This document shows positions 1 through 13,775 of a DNA stretch of 64,000 bases, piece by piece. The stretch comes from Lactarius indigo (Eukaryota > Basidiomycota > Agaricomycetes > Russulales > Russulaceae), in NCBI GenBank assembly GCA_025766275.1, contig JAFKAC010000017.1, forward strand, positions 1 to 64,000. The letters are read 5' to 3'. The position numbers were made by a program, and so were the translations under genes. Within the stretch, counting starts at the first letter, position 1; each line of letters starts with the position of its first letter. The notes below the pieces were generated by a model. That model had not been told where the DNA came from, searched no databases, and was given only the letters and a program-made list of their open reading frames with translations.

Positions 1-3000
1 ATGATTTCATAGCAGATGTCCCCTACCATAGACTACTCAATACCCCTGCGCGGCCCGCGGGAATATAGTCTTTTTTGTTGGTGTATCTTGTTTGTCCCTT
101 TATCATGTGTCTGGAACTTCTTGATGCCGAAGTTCCATTAACGGCGGTCTCCGCAATCATGCATGTGTCATGACAAGGAAGAGGTCCTTGTTATGTCCCT
201 CTCTAGGCGGCCGGGCGCCCTATATGTGCTCAACGACAGGTTAGTAACTCACATTAGACCAGACCATTCAGTCGTGACGTTGCTGCAATTGGCACCTGTT
301 CTTATCTATTGGACGACGGAAACTATGCGGGCCCGACCAATACAACAACACCCCGAGCTGAGCCTACTGGACTGATTCTTGGAAAGGAACTTCTCACGAG
401 CCTAACGCAATCCAGATCCCTCTGTCATGGCCATCTTGGAACAATGGAAAAGAAAAGAAAGAAGATAACACGTTTTATTGAGCGCTCCGCTACTTAGTTG
501 GGAAAGTTCTATCCGCGCCCACGTGATATGAACAGAGGGTTTAGTCAGTCCGAATTTCCTGCATCTTCCTCGTAAACCCTACTTGGAGCGCCATGCTTTG
601 CGTGTCCAAAATCATCACACATCACGCATGTGACATTCGCAGTCACTTGGAGAAAGGAAGGGTCGCGGTATCTGATCCCGTTCCCCCAGAGACTCTTTGG
701 TTTTGAGTTTTTTTATTCATTTGTTCGTCCTCACATGAGTTAGGTGCACGTGCGGTCTTCACAAGGTCGACGCACCAATCAACACGATCTGAAAGGTATG
801 TATGAACTCAATGCCGAATGCTCCTGCTGGACTGATCAAGCTTCACTGTGATAGAGTTTGCGAGCATTTGCCATACTAACACCGTTATCTTGAAGGTGAC
901 CCTTCACTCGTGTCTTGGGTGCTTTCTACCACCACGTCGAAGCCTTTCTCCATATCATCGTCGACGGGTAGGCGTGGCCGACCCACTGCGATGTCCTGAC
1001 TTGGCTTGATATCCAAGACGCCCGGGGCATGAGAGAGAAGCACTTCAAAGCGTCGCTGATTCAACACCCCGAATTTGTAAGTTCATCGATTGGTCAGAAA
1101 TACTCAAGTATCTTCAAGAGTATCCCGCGCGCATATATGCCGGTTTGAGAGCCTGGAGGTACGCTTTCAGACCTACCCTGAGTTTATTGTTTACAGGAGC
1201 CAGATAGAGACTTTCCATCGCGGACGAAGGGACAAGTCAAGTTAGGTTGTGTCTCCAGGTATTCCAGTACGTGGCCGTTTTCCTTGCTCCCGATCCTGCT
1301 CTGAGGCACAGCGATTGAAAGGCCGGAACACGCAGCGGCCTGAGGTTATCCTAGCTGAAAACAACGAGTCCGCTAGCTGTGGAGGGGGATTCAGTGTCAT
1401 AGTCCTCTTGCAGTCGATATACCTTCGCGCATGGTCTTATCTCACGATTTTGGAGATGGCATTCGTACGACAACGCGAGCGCTTGCTAGTGAAAGGTACT
1501 CAGCTTCTTGTTCAAGTCGAGGTCGAGGTCCCACGTAACTTGGATGATGGGCAAAACCTACGAGGTCGTCCCCAAGCCAATTGCCCTCTGAATCAACTAT
1601 TTGGCTTCTGCGCCGTACAACACCACGGATATTGGTTCGAAACCGATCGGGCCGGTTCTATACTACGTGGGTACATTGAATGCGACGGATTCGTTGACGT
1701 GCCGCCCACTAGGCAGCCCGCCATTATCTCACTGACAGGAGGTGGCTGGTGGAAGGAACACGGTCACAAGGGGTCCGGGAAGTAAAGTCGCCGGACACAT
1801 CTGGAACGTTCGACAGGAAGACGTGGTCCGGAACGACAGGAGACGACATCGACAAGTGTACAACGGAGGATGTCAAGGTATAGGTATAATGCCCAACTCC
1901 GCGGAATTCTGAAGTCCCCTGATTGCAGTTTCTAGTGTCCGTCGCGCGCTCCGTCTGCTGTCCTGCGATCGATTGTCACATTGATGCTGGTGATCTCGTC
2001 GTTTGCGCGACTTCCAGGCTCATGGCATGTGATGGGCGGAGTTTTCGAGGACACGCAATGTGTAATACATGGCCTGTATTGTCCAAGTATCTCCATGACT
2101 GTGGGCGCCTCGTGTCAGTCGAGACACCTTGCGGATTTTCCATTGCCCTCCGACCGTTGCTATTCCCATCCAGCAGGTGTTCGATCTGATGCATTGACCG
2201 ACGGCGGAATGGGAAGACGGCCATTAGTAGTACCGCTTCTCATGTCCGCTTTGCAGTCGGATATGGCGTGATAAGGCATCAGAGGTGACCGATCCGATCA
2301 CTACCTTTCAACCTTACTGTATGTCCCAACAAATAACACCGTAGGTGCCGCGACTGTAGCTTTAAAAGACACGGTGGAACTTGACGAGCCTGTGCTGCGA
2401 ACCCTCCAGCACTTGAGCGACGGGGCTTCCCAGCGAACAGCTTCGGGGGACATAGTGCGGAAATCCTCTCACCTACAGTCATCGTCCATTCCAGCACAGC
2501 CACAATCGAAAATCTAAGAAAAATTGCAGCCCTTTCAAGTGTGGGAAAACACCACAAGGGGCCTCTTGGCGGCGGGATTCGTAAAGGAAACTCTATCACG
2601 CTGTCCTCGAACCCGTCTACAGCAACTGGCTTGTTGGGGGGGGATGGGGGGGAAATAGGCTGGGTAGCTTCGGGAACGCTGCGAAGATGCTGCGGAATAG
2701 ATATCTCCCCGGGTCGGCAAGCGGACCCAGAGAGGATAGAAATCTGCATAGGCAGGTGGGAGGGGAGCGATGTTCTGTCCTTAACTTCGAAAGTGATATG
2801 CGTGTTAGGTGAGAGGAACAATGAAGGAGTACGACCTGCAAATGACCGAAGACTCAAGTTACACGCTTCAAAAACGCCTGAAACAATAGCAGATGTGAAT
2901 CACCGCTTAGGGGCGAATCAACTTTGCCTACATTGCACAGCAGACAGCGACTGTAAGGAACAAAAGGAACACAACTGGCTCGAATGGTGTATCTATCGTC

Positions 3001-6000
3001 ATACGGAAGAAACGATAGTAGTTGCTGGGGAAGAGTGTCGGTGGATTTTCTCTTGAGACGACAAGAGTACTATTGCAATGTATCAGAATAGCGATTGCAC
3101 GGTGATGTCGGTGATGTCGGGAAGGGAGTGCAGGAATACCTCATACTCCAGTACGAATCCACTGCAGCGCAGGGCCAAATGACAAGATCTAGGACGGTAA
3201 AGTCCTCGGTGAAGTCAGCCTGCAACCCGAGGAAGTAGGAACAAGTACTAGTACGAACAAGGATAGAAGGATAGGTGTCGGTAAAAAGCGCGCAAATAGA
3301 AAATAGGAAAATACCTATATTCATGCCATAAACCATCATCACTGTGACCGGGAATGGGTCTCTTCATTAACGATTCCTCATGGAACTTCCTCGTTGAATA
3401 CTTGGCATGAATGCACTCAAAGTCTGGAATTGATTTCTCCTATACAGCGAAATATTTCAGGTCTGATAAGGTGTATTTGATCTTTTTTTGTTTATCGGTC
3501 GGGCCATTGGTCATGCCTCGAGCACTACGCAGTTGGGATAGGTCAGGGACCAGTCATCATGTCGGCATATTTACAACCAAGCACCGCTTTGGCCTGCCCT
3601 TTTTCTTTTTCTTTTTTCGGTTCGGTAGATCATCTTTGCATTGGTGGGAATATGGCTAGGTATTTTCCTGGGAAAAAACGTGGATAAACTTGGGATGTAC
3701 CGCAAGGGATGCCGTTCACATGTCGCGCTTGGCACGTCGTCGTAACTTTTGCCGAAAGGTACGACTGGAAGTTTCAAGTTGAGAAAGGCACAGTGACCGT
3801 TATTATTTTCAAGCTCGGCCACGTGCCATGGATCGCCATGTCAATCAAGCTTTTGCCGCAACTGTTCTTTTTGCATGAAGGCCCGGGGTACCGTCGGTGG
3901 CGTTACGTTTCAATTGATTTGTGCTTCTTTGTTATCAGAAGTATTGAACTACCCAGGATAAGGATAAGCTCGTCTTCAGAAGCCCTTTGTCCCGGTAGAG
4001 TCTGAATCACAGACTGTAATCTTAACGCCTTGCTTTACGCGCTAGTCTCTCCACCAGTGGGTGTAATGTGCAAGATAGAAGGGTTCTGATTCGTCGAGAA
4101 TGTTTTTTCTCGATTCGTATGGGCCTGTTTTACGTCTTTGGGCTACAGGCCCTCATGGGACACCGTGTGCAACCGAACTTATCGGCGTAAATTTGCCGAC
4201 AATGGTATTGAAGTGGAGAACATGCCTCAGCTACGCGGTAGTGCGCGCCCCCCAACGTGCCTGGGTGCCCCTGCACGTTGCACCACCACGCTCCTGGAGG
4301 TGCAAGTGTACAGGTGTGGGCCCACTGGCAGGGCGAGCATGCTGGACGTGCGGGTACACTTCGCTGTCCTTAACTTACTAGTCGACGAGTAATCGAGTAA
4401 ATTGCCAATTGAAATCTAACAGTAGGTTTATCACTTCTGCCACACCCATTTTTGACTCTCACACATTGTCCCTCGCGCAGTTGAGGTGACAGAGATTAGC
4501 AATGAGGTCGCTGTTCATTGGTCGCTGCTACTGGCACCCTCCCCCTTGTACTTTGATATCCCTTGGACGGAAAGGCGGTCTTATACAAGCTGCTGCCAGA
4601 ACTGAGATCTGAGACAGAGCCGATTTCTTGCTTTTTTCCATAAAGTATCGTCTTGAGGGAAATTTCCAGAAAATATGCGCTCTGGCTATTTGATGATGCA
4701 GAAGCGACATGGAAGATGAGTACGAACACTGGCGGTGGTTCACCATCCCTTACTGCCAGTGCACACTGTGCTGGCCCTCCGTTCTTCGTTACGTGGCTGA
4801 GTATGCTGAACCCTGGAAGGGACACGAAATGCATCCAACTATTGGGGATGTCTGCGGATACTCCATCCAACACGATTTAGTTGGATTACGAACTAGCGCC
4901 CAGGATCCGAGTCGCCCCAAAAGCTTGTCTAAATGGGGACAATGCACAGCGTGCTTACACGACTAGCTTTAAATCTGCCCAGATACGGACAACGACTCGC
5001 TTATCGCATCATCGCTGCAAGAATTTTGCGGGGAAGTGGACACGTCTGCTCGAGGGAACTGGATATGAAATTAGACAAAAAATTGGGAATTGACCTCGAA
5101 GCGAGATTCACACGGTTACCGTGACCACCACTAACACTTGTGCCGACCTTGCCGATTGCTGACCAGCGCTGACCCGTCATGCGTCCCTTCAGGCCCTTTC
5201 AATGGCACACCTCACTATTCATGAAATACCAGGACACTCTTCATACTAGCCGAAAGAGTCGGTTCTCGTGGAGGTCACGAAACCCGAAACGTTCCGACTA
5301 AGGTATAGCTTCACAACCTTCACCCCTGTAGGAGCACCTCAGCCTGGTTAATCGTCTCAGGCGCGCCTCACCATAACGATGCCGTACTCGATATTGCGGC
5401 CCCACAACTCTTCTAGTCTTGACATTGAGAAGTGATGGCTCTTATGTGACTTCTTGCGCAATAGGATAAATGCCTTGACGAAGAAAAGCTCATGTGAACT
5501 TCCTGGCGTCACGCTATTGGATCCTGTATCTGAGGTATTAAGGGACTAGGGATTCCAGCAACAGTCATTTGACTCGAGCGTTCTTTCGCTATCTTGTAGC
5601 ACACCTCAAACTCGGCTCCAATTCCTTATTGGATTTCAGTCTTCAAACACCGTAGTGGCCGGATAACCCAATCTTGGCCATAACGACAATCAGTTATTCT
5701 CGAATTACAGTAGGCCTGCCGTACGCAGACAACAAAAATTCTACCTTGCTGAGACAATTCCCCCGATAATTCGTGTCTTGAGACTCGATGTGACGCGCTT
5801 TCTACTCGCAATTATAGAGCGTATATCATATATCCACGCTGCTGTCTCCTTTCGCTCGGTATTCCTATCGAAATCTTCGTGTCTTTCCCTGGAAGTCTGG
5901 AACATGGCTCGATCACGAAGGCGCCCGGTACGCATTGACAGGAAACGCGACTGTACGGACGCGTGCGCATCGGATACAATCATTCTCCTCTGCATGACCC

Positions 6001-9000
6001 ATATCAATCAAACCTTCTTCCAAGTACCCACTTGATCCTCTGCGGAGCATCAAGTGGGGATGTGTGTCTTAATGGCTCAATGAGGCAACATCCGTATTCT
6101 TTCATGGCTCCGGAACATCGGCGGGGAGCCCTGCATCAGCTTCACACGCGTGGAATGAGCTTCAATGGAGAGAGCCAATTTCAATTTTATTTAAATTTTC
6201 AGGCCCGCAATTCTGAAGCGTGACACGTGGGCAACAGCCCACACACCGGAAACTGCAGTGCATATGAGGTTTTTCGGTGGCCGCTCCGACACAAGGCCCC
6301 TCTAACCCCTTCCAAATATTCTACTAGATACCCCCTCCGCTCAGGGTTGTTACGATCCTGCTATCGTGTACAGAAATCCCCCCCTCAGGATATCCAGGGG
6401 CCAAGATGACATCGCGCTCACGTATCCTCAACCGCTTCAATACCCTCAAAGTATCCCTCCTGTCTTTCGTCCAGATGGTCCCCATAACAATGCCGACCAA
6501 TTAATCGTGGCTGTACCCACACAGCAGCGCAAGAACTAAGCGAGCCCCCTACCCCCCACAGACCCAACCGGTAGGTAGCTGAGGGGACATACCCCCCCGT
6601 TGTGGCGTCGTGGCACCGACGGTCACACTAACGTCTGGCCACGTTGTCGTCAGGACTCAGACGGATCTCCTGGGGGCTGTTAGAGGTTAGGGAGATCTGC
6701 CTTTGGGATCATCACTGTCGGTGCGTAAATACTTCCCAAAGAATTGATCACTCCTTTCAACCTTCTCTCAGCTCTACTGCCGGCTCTTTTTGCGGTCGGA
6801 AATTGTCCTTAGTGCACCCCCACTGAGCAGGCACTCAAGCAAATAGCATGCGTGTTATCGGCATTCTGTGGAGGAGCGGGACATTTTTCACGGGTTTCCT
6901 GATGCACGCTTGTCTCTCAGGACATTCAAGTTAGATGGGAGTGAGTCAGTTCACGCACGTTCCTTCACTCGCCTGGTTTCCCCCGCATCATGACCTTCAG
7001 GTATCGGGCTGCTGTTCGGGAAACTCGAAAATGTGGGGTGAATAATAGCCGTTGATATCCAGGATGACGATTACTTTCCCACTCTCCTCTTCCATGTGAC
7101 CCGTCCCCGCTTCCCCAGTGGTTCTACCACCTCACCAACCCGCCACGCAAAACCATCCATGCATCGAATGGGTTTGGAGTTACTCACCATTTCCGTCTCC
7201 GGGGTTGACGATTTGGCGAGAAAAGCGCAGGTAGACATCTGCGCTCTCTGTCTCAGAAGATAATGGCTTCACCATGGCGTGGAGGCAGCTCCACCTATAG
7301 GTTATGGCTACTAATCATAACTTTTGAAGTTCCCATCAAGCACGCGATCGATAGCAGATGGTGGTATCGACCTTGGATACCCGCAAAAAGTGGTTACATA
7401 GAAATACATTCGTAATACATGTACAGATACTCTAGCGGAAATCTATATTCCTCTGCGCTTCATCGGAGGATGAGAGGGTCACTCAAGTCGGATAAATCGA
7501 AGGCCATATGGCTCGGAATTTCTTCCGATTGTAGGAAACGTTAGCCGGGACAGATAAAGACGGAAATCAGCAGCAGTTCGATAGGCGTGCCGACCGCATT
7601 CCATAGCTCCTACTCTTATTGTCTACACGACACATGCAGTTGGCATAGTCACAAGCTCTCCGAGGAGCGATCATCGGATGCGACCTGAAATGCCAGATAT
7701 GCAGCTTATGGTCACACCAAGCAACCCTAGTGAGCCAGGTGCGCTGACCCCTTTGTTTCGGCTATGAATCAGAAGCGTTCTGACTGCCTCAAATGGCATC
7801 GTCCTGGTCCTGAACTTCATAGGGAAACAGAGGGGCGAGGGACATTGGCAACGACTAGTAGGAGCTCAATGGAAGCTGTATATGTAAATGAGTGGGTGGC
7901 GAAGTGAAGAGAGGTGATGCATACTCGACAGACATGGAGGCCTTTTATACCCTTAGTCCACACTAAAGGCGGCTAGGGCGATGTGAGTAATCATATAACG
8001 TTTGTGATTTAAATATCCGCTTGCAACGTTCTCAAGCGTCTCGCAGGGGACTTCCGACCACGTAAAATTGCAGGACCTTGGATCCCCCTAAACGGCTTTC
8101 TGCAAAGAGTTTCATTGAGATTCCGCCCTTACCGTATCGATCCGTGACCTGGAAAGGCGGAGCTTTCAATCCGTCACAGAGCACAATTGTTTTCCACTTC
8201 CGGGAGCGCAAGGGGTTGCATAACGGGTGAGGCCGCGTTGCATGATCAAGGGTTAGAACAAAGGGAACACCTCGTTCACTTTCGAGCGAAATCATTCCGA
8301 CCTGTGGCGAGCTATCATGGAGGCCAATGGCACCACATCGCGCCTGTGGCGTAGTCAGCTGCTACTTGAGGGAGGGTCATTTCATTTCCGCTGTACACTT
8401 GGGGATAATCTGGAACTCGGCGTTGACTCACCAAAAGGATGGTGCATAACACAAAATCAGGAAGACACCAATGGAAATGGAGTGCTCAAGAATTCCGCCT
8501 CACTCCGGAATGTTCTGACAAGCGGAATGCGATCTAATCCATCTCAGGGTCTAGCAAGTAAAACGCCCCTGCGTATTAGTCAAAGGAAGCAACACGCCAG
8601 CACCTACACAACCACAGCTCCCTTGGTGTCGTTCAACGTGTCTCAGGGAAAAATAACAGAACCCGCGAAAGCTTCACATGTGACACACTATCAGTAGCCA
8701 CTGAACGCCGCCAGAGTGTGCCGTTTTGACCGTGCGATACACCTTGTGGCGACGCAAGTCAAAGGTGCCTCGTTGCCTGGCCAGTAGCGGGACTTGCCTG
8801 TTGTGGGAAGAAGATAATACCGCTTGGAGGTCCGCCGCCTATGGATCCGCCAGTTTCCAGTCGAGGAAATCGCCTTGACAAGGGGTGACCTTGAGTTCTT
8901 CGCACGAATGTTTATGCTTTACTTCGAGTCAGAGTTATGACCAAACTGCACCAAGCTAATCGGGCAGCGATATAATCGTAATTTTTCCGATGCACAGGCC

Positions 9001-10096
9001 CAAAGGCCAATGCCAAGGCAATAAATGATCAAACTGCGAAAATGGAAAGGAAGATCGCGCGCTTGCCGGCCGCCAGAAGACTGGGGCAGAGTACACAGCT
9101 ATGTCTCCTAGATCATACAACAAAAAGGCAAGGCACCGTTGTGAATCAATTTAATCAACTGAATACTGTATGCCGAATGGGTGCATCTGGGGACGAATGG
9201 AGGAAGAAGTGCAGACTGTGTCGTCCGTTTCAATTGGCCCAGTCTGAGTTGTAATACTAGATAGACGAGGCATGATCAACATCGGCGCCAGTTCTTTCTA
9301 CGGGAAGTTCGGCAATGACCAAGAGGGATTGTTGAGTGAATCGATGATGGTGAGCGCTTATAAAATGTGGGGAAACGTAATGGGTAGGTCTACTGACGCC
9401 CACGGGGAGCAGAACAACTGTAAATAAAAGTGAAATACTGTACGGCAGAAAGCTTGATACTGTAGTGACAATCATCCAAATATGTCGAGGCGCGACATCA
9501 ATCACTTCGCGTAAAGAGTTCTATAGCCACCACGTGTACCACTCGGATCTAATACGCAGTTGACATTGCAGGTCTCAGGCTCGCCTTGCTGTCTCCTTCA
9601 ATCGACCAAGTCCATCTAAGGCCCTTGAACAGCCGCACCTTCTCCGCATTGCCGCTCATTGCGAAGACCCTATCAGCTAATGTGACCGACAGATCGGTAG
9701 AAATACCAGGCTTTTGCCTTGCTGAATTCCGAGTCGGTCTGGTGAGAACACGCTTGAGCGTTTTATCTAAATGGGCACACCCGGAAAGTTCGTCAGCGTT
9801 ACAGTTCGGCGTCATAAGCCACGTAAACCCTGTTACGTCTATTATCATCAGAGATGAACGTTAAATTGTGGAGAACTCCCCGTGGGAAAAATGGTGGTAT
9901 GGGAAGGCAAACCTGCAGGCGAACCTTGTTCAGTTTGGGGACAGTATTGAGAGGACCACGAGATCACCCTGACTGCAGCACAATGTACATATGGTTCATG
10001 GGTAAAACCTACATTGCCAAAGCGCCATGATAAGTAGTGTTATATGAGTAGAATAGTGGTGCAGCAACACGCTAATGGCCCGGGACTGTGGTCCGA
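1..10096. other. Gene-poor stretch, no supportable gene
   Basis: I read both strands here and found no open frame with recognisable domain content or convincing splice structure. The longest frames are 1249-1785 (+, 178 codons, opening on GTG; first in-frame ATG near 1456), 2279-2857 (-), 2541-3056 (+) and 8317-8697 (+, 126 codons from an ATG). None shows a motif, signal peptide or membrane segment I can defend. A frame at 9586-9864 (+) is mildly LRR-like in leucine spacing but has no clear partner exon. No reverse transcriptase or DDE transposase motif was seen. Old decayed repeats cannot be excluded without a repeat library. Confidence 0.5.
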
Positions 10097-11297
10097 TTAC
10101 ACGGTTCTCCAAATCGTATCGGCGGTGATGTCATCTCCTGCGCTCCATATCCCGCCCACGGCCCGTAAAACTGTTGGCTCCAAGTCCCGTACGAACACGA
10201 GGGTAGAAACGGACGGGGCATACAAATGGAGTTCACGCGCAAGCGCCCGCAAGCCCAAGAATGACGCAAGGGGCGGTTCCCACTGTGAAATATCCAACTC
10301 CGCACCCCGAAGTTCGCGCAGGTGCGCCAAGTGTCCGTAAAGTTTGAGCCTCTATTGATAGAGCAGTGTCATCATCCGGGCAGAACCAAGGATCCGCAAA
10401 GCACGTGACCGTACTCACCTCACGCCCATCGACAGGCAAGACAAGAGGGCCGACGAACTTCAATCGCGGTATAGGTCCGAATGCTTTGACAAGCGACGAC
10501 AATAATTCCAACGAGAAGGCAGTATTATATGACTCGTCTGCAAGGATTAGGGAATGTAGTGGCTGCGTAGAGAGCCGTAGATTAGCGAGGAGAAGGGCGA
10601 GTTCTACACGTTTCGCCTCTATGCTTGAGCTTGAGAAACACGTCTTTACATGCGTTACGGGGCGCCCAGGAACAAAGGTACCCACGGCCCCTGTAAAAGT
10701 GCAGTCTAGGATGGAGAGGTTAGGAATGGTGCGTGGTTGTCTTAGAGAACCGGCGTTGACGGATACGGTCTCTGGGATATCTTCGTTAAAGTCGGAAATG
10801 TGTAATTCGGAGAGTAGATGTTGGGTTGAGAGGAAAGACACAAGATGCGCGTCCCAGGAAAAATCACAGTGGAAGGTGTGGAGACGAAAACTGCAGTTAC
10901 CCAGTATCCAGGCGCATTTCAAGGGAGTGCCACGGCTCAGATGGACGCGGAGTGAGCGCAGGTGCGTGGTTCTTTGAAGTGCTCTGGAAACAGATGTCCA
11001 ATAGTCGGATGGAGGGAAGAAAAGGTCGTGTGCTTGAGGATTAGTTCCATTATAGTAGGACTCTTCTTCATTTAGGGAGATTGTGAACGCGACGACCAAC
11101 TGCGATAGCCTTGGTTTCTCGGACAAAAGGTTGCAGAGCAAGATTGTTGCGGAGGGCTCGCTCACATCCAGTGACCGATAGAGTTCACGTTCAGTGGCAG
11201 CTCGAAACCCTTTGGAGACCAAACAAAGCGTGCACAAGTCTGCCCGCCTTTCGATATGCCGCGCGATTGGTGAGTACACCTTCAGAGGAAGCTCCAT
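10097..11297 (-). pseudogene. F-box-like protein gene with a frameshift
   Basis: The gene starts with ATG at 11297. The first 50 residues (MELPLKVYSPIARHIERR, then a LCLVSKGF segment) have the look of the short F-box helices common in Agaricomycetes, and leucine-rich, LRR-like sequence follows to about residue 310. F-box proteins normally dock substrates on SCF ubiquitin ligases. Near 10330-10345 the frame runs into nonsense, while coding-like sequence continues in another frame (HLAHLRELRGAELDIS and onward) to a stop at 10097. This implies a one-base indel, or less likely a missed intron; no GT-AG pair spans it cleanly. It belongs to a different subfamily from the three large F-box genes further right. 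It is either a recent pseudogene or a sequencing error. Confidence 0.6.
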
Positions 11298-13069
11298 TCA
11301 TAGAGAAGCATAGTCCTGCTAAAAACACTGCCAACGCATGAGTGCCAATGGTTGGTTGAACAAAGATCGACTCCGTCAATATTTAAAAAAAGACACGCAC
11401 AAAACGGAAGAACACGGAAAGCGCCACCCCACGCCCGCACGGAGTCACGACCGAAATTGAGACAAGTTGAGACGGGGTACTTCTGGTGCCGGTGAACGAT
11501 AAATGGGTTGTCAAGAGAGTATAACGACGGCCTTTGGGGGTTCGGGTTGTATCAGGGTGTTATGGTGTCTGGAGTGAGCGATATGCAGCAGTACACGAGG
11601 CAGGGAGGAATCAACAGCCAGAGTGGGTCGCCTCGCACGTGCAATATTGATAGCCTGAAGTGACCCGAGTCAGCGGAACAGCAGTCCCAACTCCCAAGAG
11701 AGAGCCATGGGTGGACATTCCCACTGCACTCAAGAGCGACGCCTCAAACCCGCCCGGTCCTACAGCGGTTGGTTTTTTCGCCATCAAGTTTCAATTACGT
11801 GCTTGGAACCGAGGATATGAGGTCGCCCGCTTAGAAAGCGCGGCCGCGGAAAGCGCCGACAGCGTATTCCCGAGGGGCTCAACTGTCGGTCGACGCGGAG
11901 GAAATCGATGTTCGCAAAACACCGCCCGGTAAAAACTCCTGGACGAGATCCCCTCGTCCTGATATTTTGTGTTGTCAGTGGTAGCCGCAATGTCTGCGAG
12001 GTTAGGCACTGCGCGCCTCTTTACCTCACCTAGCATCACAAGTCACTCTGACAGTTGGCGCCGACTTGACCGCCATCATGCCAATCACTTCTTTTGTCGG
12101 CCTCACGGATGCATTGGGTGCGGATCTGTGAATTCTCTGTGTGAGTTCGTGACAATACTTCGGACAGACGGAGATAGCGTCTCTTCTACTTTTGCCTCGC
12201 AACGTGACCACGCCTCAATGGCAGCCGACGCCTTCGATCGAACGTTTTTCGATAAATAAATAAATTTCAAACCCCTCATGTACAAAGACGCGGTTCTGGC
12301 CTAGAAGTAGGATGCAATATACGGGTCTGGGGCTAGCTACCGTAAAGGCACGGTTGAAATTTTGAATGAATAGCATTCATTACGTCCTGTATAACTTACT
12401 AGAAGAATACTATGGTCATATGGGAATCGCAAAGAAATGCGACAGGTGTAAACCAGTTCCGAGCGCGAGGGGTGACTCCAAGAAAAGAAGGCAGAACCCT
12501 TGAAATTTGATTGGAAGAAAACCAGCTCACCCTGGTTCCCAGACTGTTTGAGGCCACGCGCACTACCACACGTAAGTAGGTCTGTATAATATGAATCCAG
12601 AGCCATATCCGTGCGCGCATGTCTCCGCCAACACGTTATCTTACGATAAAGCGTCTGATTGAGCGAAGAGAAGGCCGCCAACCACTTGGAAGAGAACTCC
12701 CTCACCCCCTTGCGTTTCGAATGGAATAGGTCGCATGGACCAAGCAAGGGACCAAGTCGCGTCCATGCGTGATCGGTGTGATTGTCTCTGTGTGGTCGTC
12801 TTTCTGCAAAGGAATTTCTTTTCTGTAGCTGCGATTTAAAAGGTTTAGACCCATATCTGCGGAGTGGAGTACAGTACACATATAGTATTTATTTGGGTGG
12901 GCATAGTTTGGCTCTGCGCTCAGAAATCGTGATCACTGGGCCTGAGTCGCTGACCCGGGTTCTGGTGTGGGTGAAGGCAAGAGCCATGTAGGAGAAGCCC
13001 TAAATTACACCAAGTAGAGAGGGTAAAGAGCGACCAGCGCAAGACGGCCCAGTGACGAATGGACCTGGG
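11298..13069. other. Intergenic, nothing recognised
   Basis: Several frames of 60-180 codons overlap here, the longest at 12337-12879 (-), which opens on GTG. None has a recognisable domain or start context. I see no tRNA or element ends. Confidence 0.45.
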
Positions 13070-13775
13070 TCACTCTAGCTTCTCCAGAGCCTCTAATCTG
13101 GACAGCACTACGTCTTTGCTCGTCTCCTCGATCTCCCCCGCCAGGAAAATTTCGTCCAGAATCGCGTAAACCTTAGGCGTGTCCACCGATGTGAAACGGA
13201 ATGAATGGATGGAAATGGCGCACCTTGTAGAAATTGAATACTAGGTCCAGTTCACAGACATTGTCGAAGAAGGAATCTGTATTCACGCAAGTCAGCGATC
13301 TTCGGGGTCTAACTGAGAACGAAGCGCCGCGCACCGAGGATCTCAACAAAGAGATGAATCGCCTCCAGGTAGGCTAATTCGTTGTCATTCGCATCAACAC
13401 ATATGCAGAAGAAGAGGCCAGCATAGCGACGGTATACAATCTTGTAATTCCTGAACTGAAAGTAACAGGATGATCAGCACAAGGCTTAAGGGGTACAGTA
13501 ATGGCGTAAGCCGACCTCGACGAAGTTTGACTGGTACTTCTGGTCGCGAGCAGCTACGACTCGGTGCACCTCTCCACGCAGACGAAGCTGTGGCCCGATG
13601 AGTTCATACAACAATATCTTCTTGGATACAAGAAGGCGCACCTTTTCCTCGTCGTCATATGGGACATACCACTTTGACAAACGCGTCTTGCCTTGACGAT
13701 TCTGAATGTGGCGGATAAACGAACGAATATGATACAGAACACTGAAGGTACCTGTACAAGAATGAATCGAATCAT
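13070..13775 (-). CDS. APS2: AP-2 clathrin adaptor, sigma subunit
   Basis: Six exons on the minus strand: 13752-13775, 13642-13701, 13516-13587, 13335-13455, 13224-13276 and 13070-13171. All five introns are GT-AG with correct phase, giving 143 aa; the human sigma2 subunit is about 142. The protein begins [20 protein letters not shown], carries [14 protein letters not shown] and [10 protein letters not shown] in the middle and ends with [10 protein letters not shown], all hallmarks of the sigma small chain. It forms the AP-2 core with the alpha, beta and mu subunits and recognises dileucine cargo signals at clathrin-coated pits on the plasma membrane. The second intron (13588-13641) is 54 nt and has no in-frame stop, so a naive model would read through it. 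No lesions are seen. Confidence 0.96.

Noticed and set aside
1249..1785. 178-codon plus-strand frame
   Set aside because: Starts at GTG and shows no domain, signal peptide or conserved look.
12337..12879. 180-codon minus-strand frame
   Set aside because: Opens on GTG, no family signal, no splice partners.
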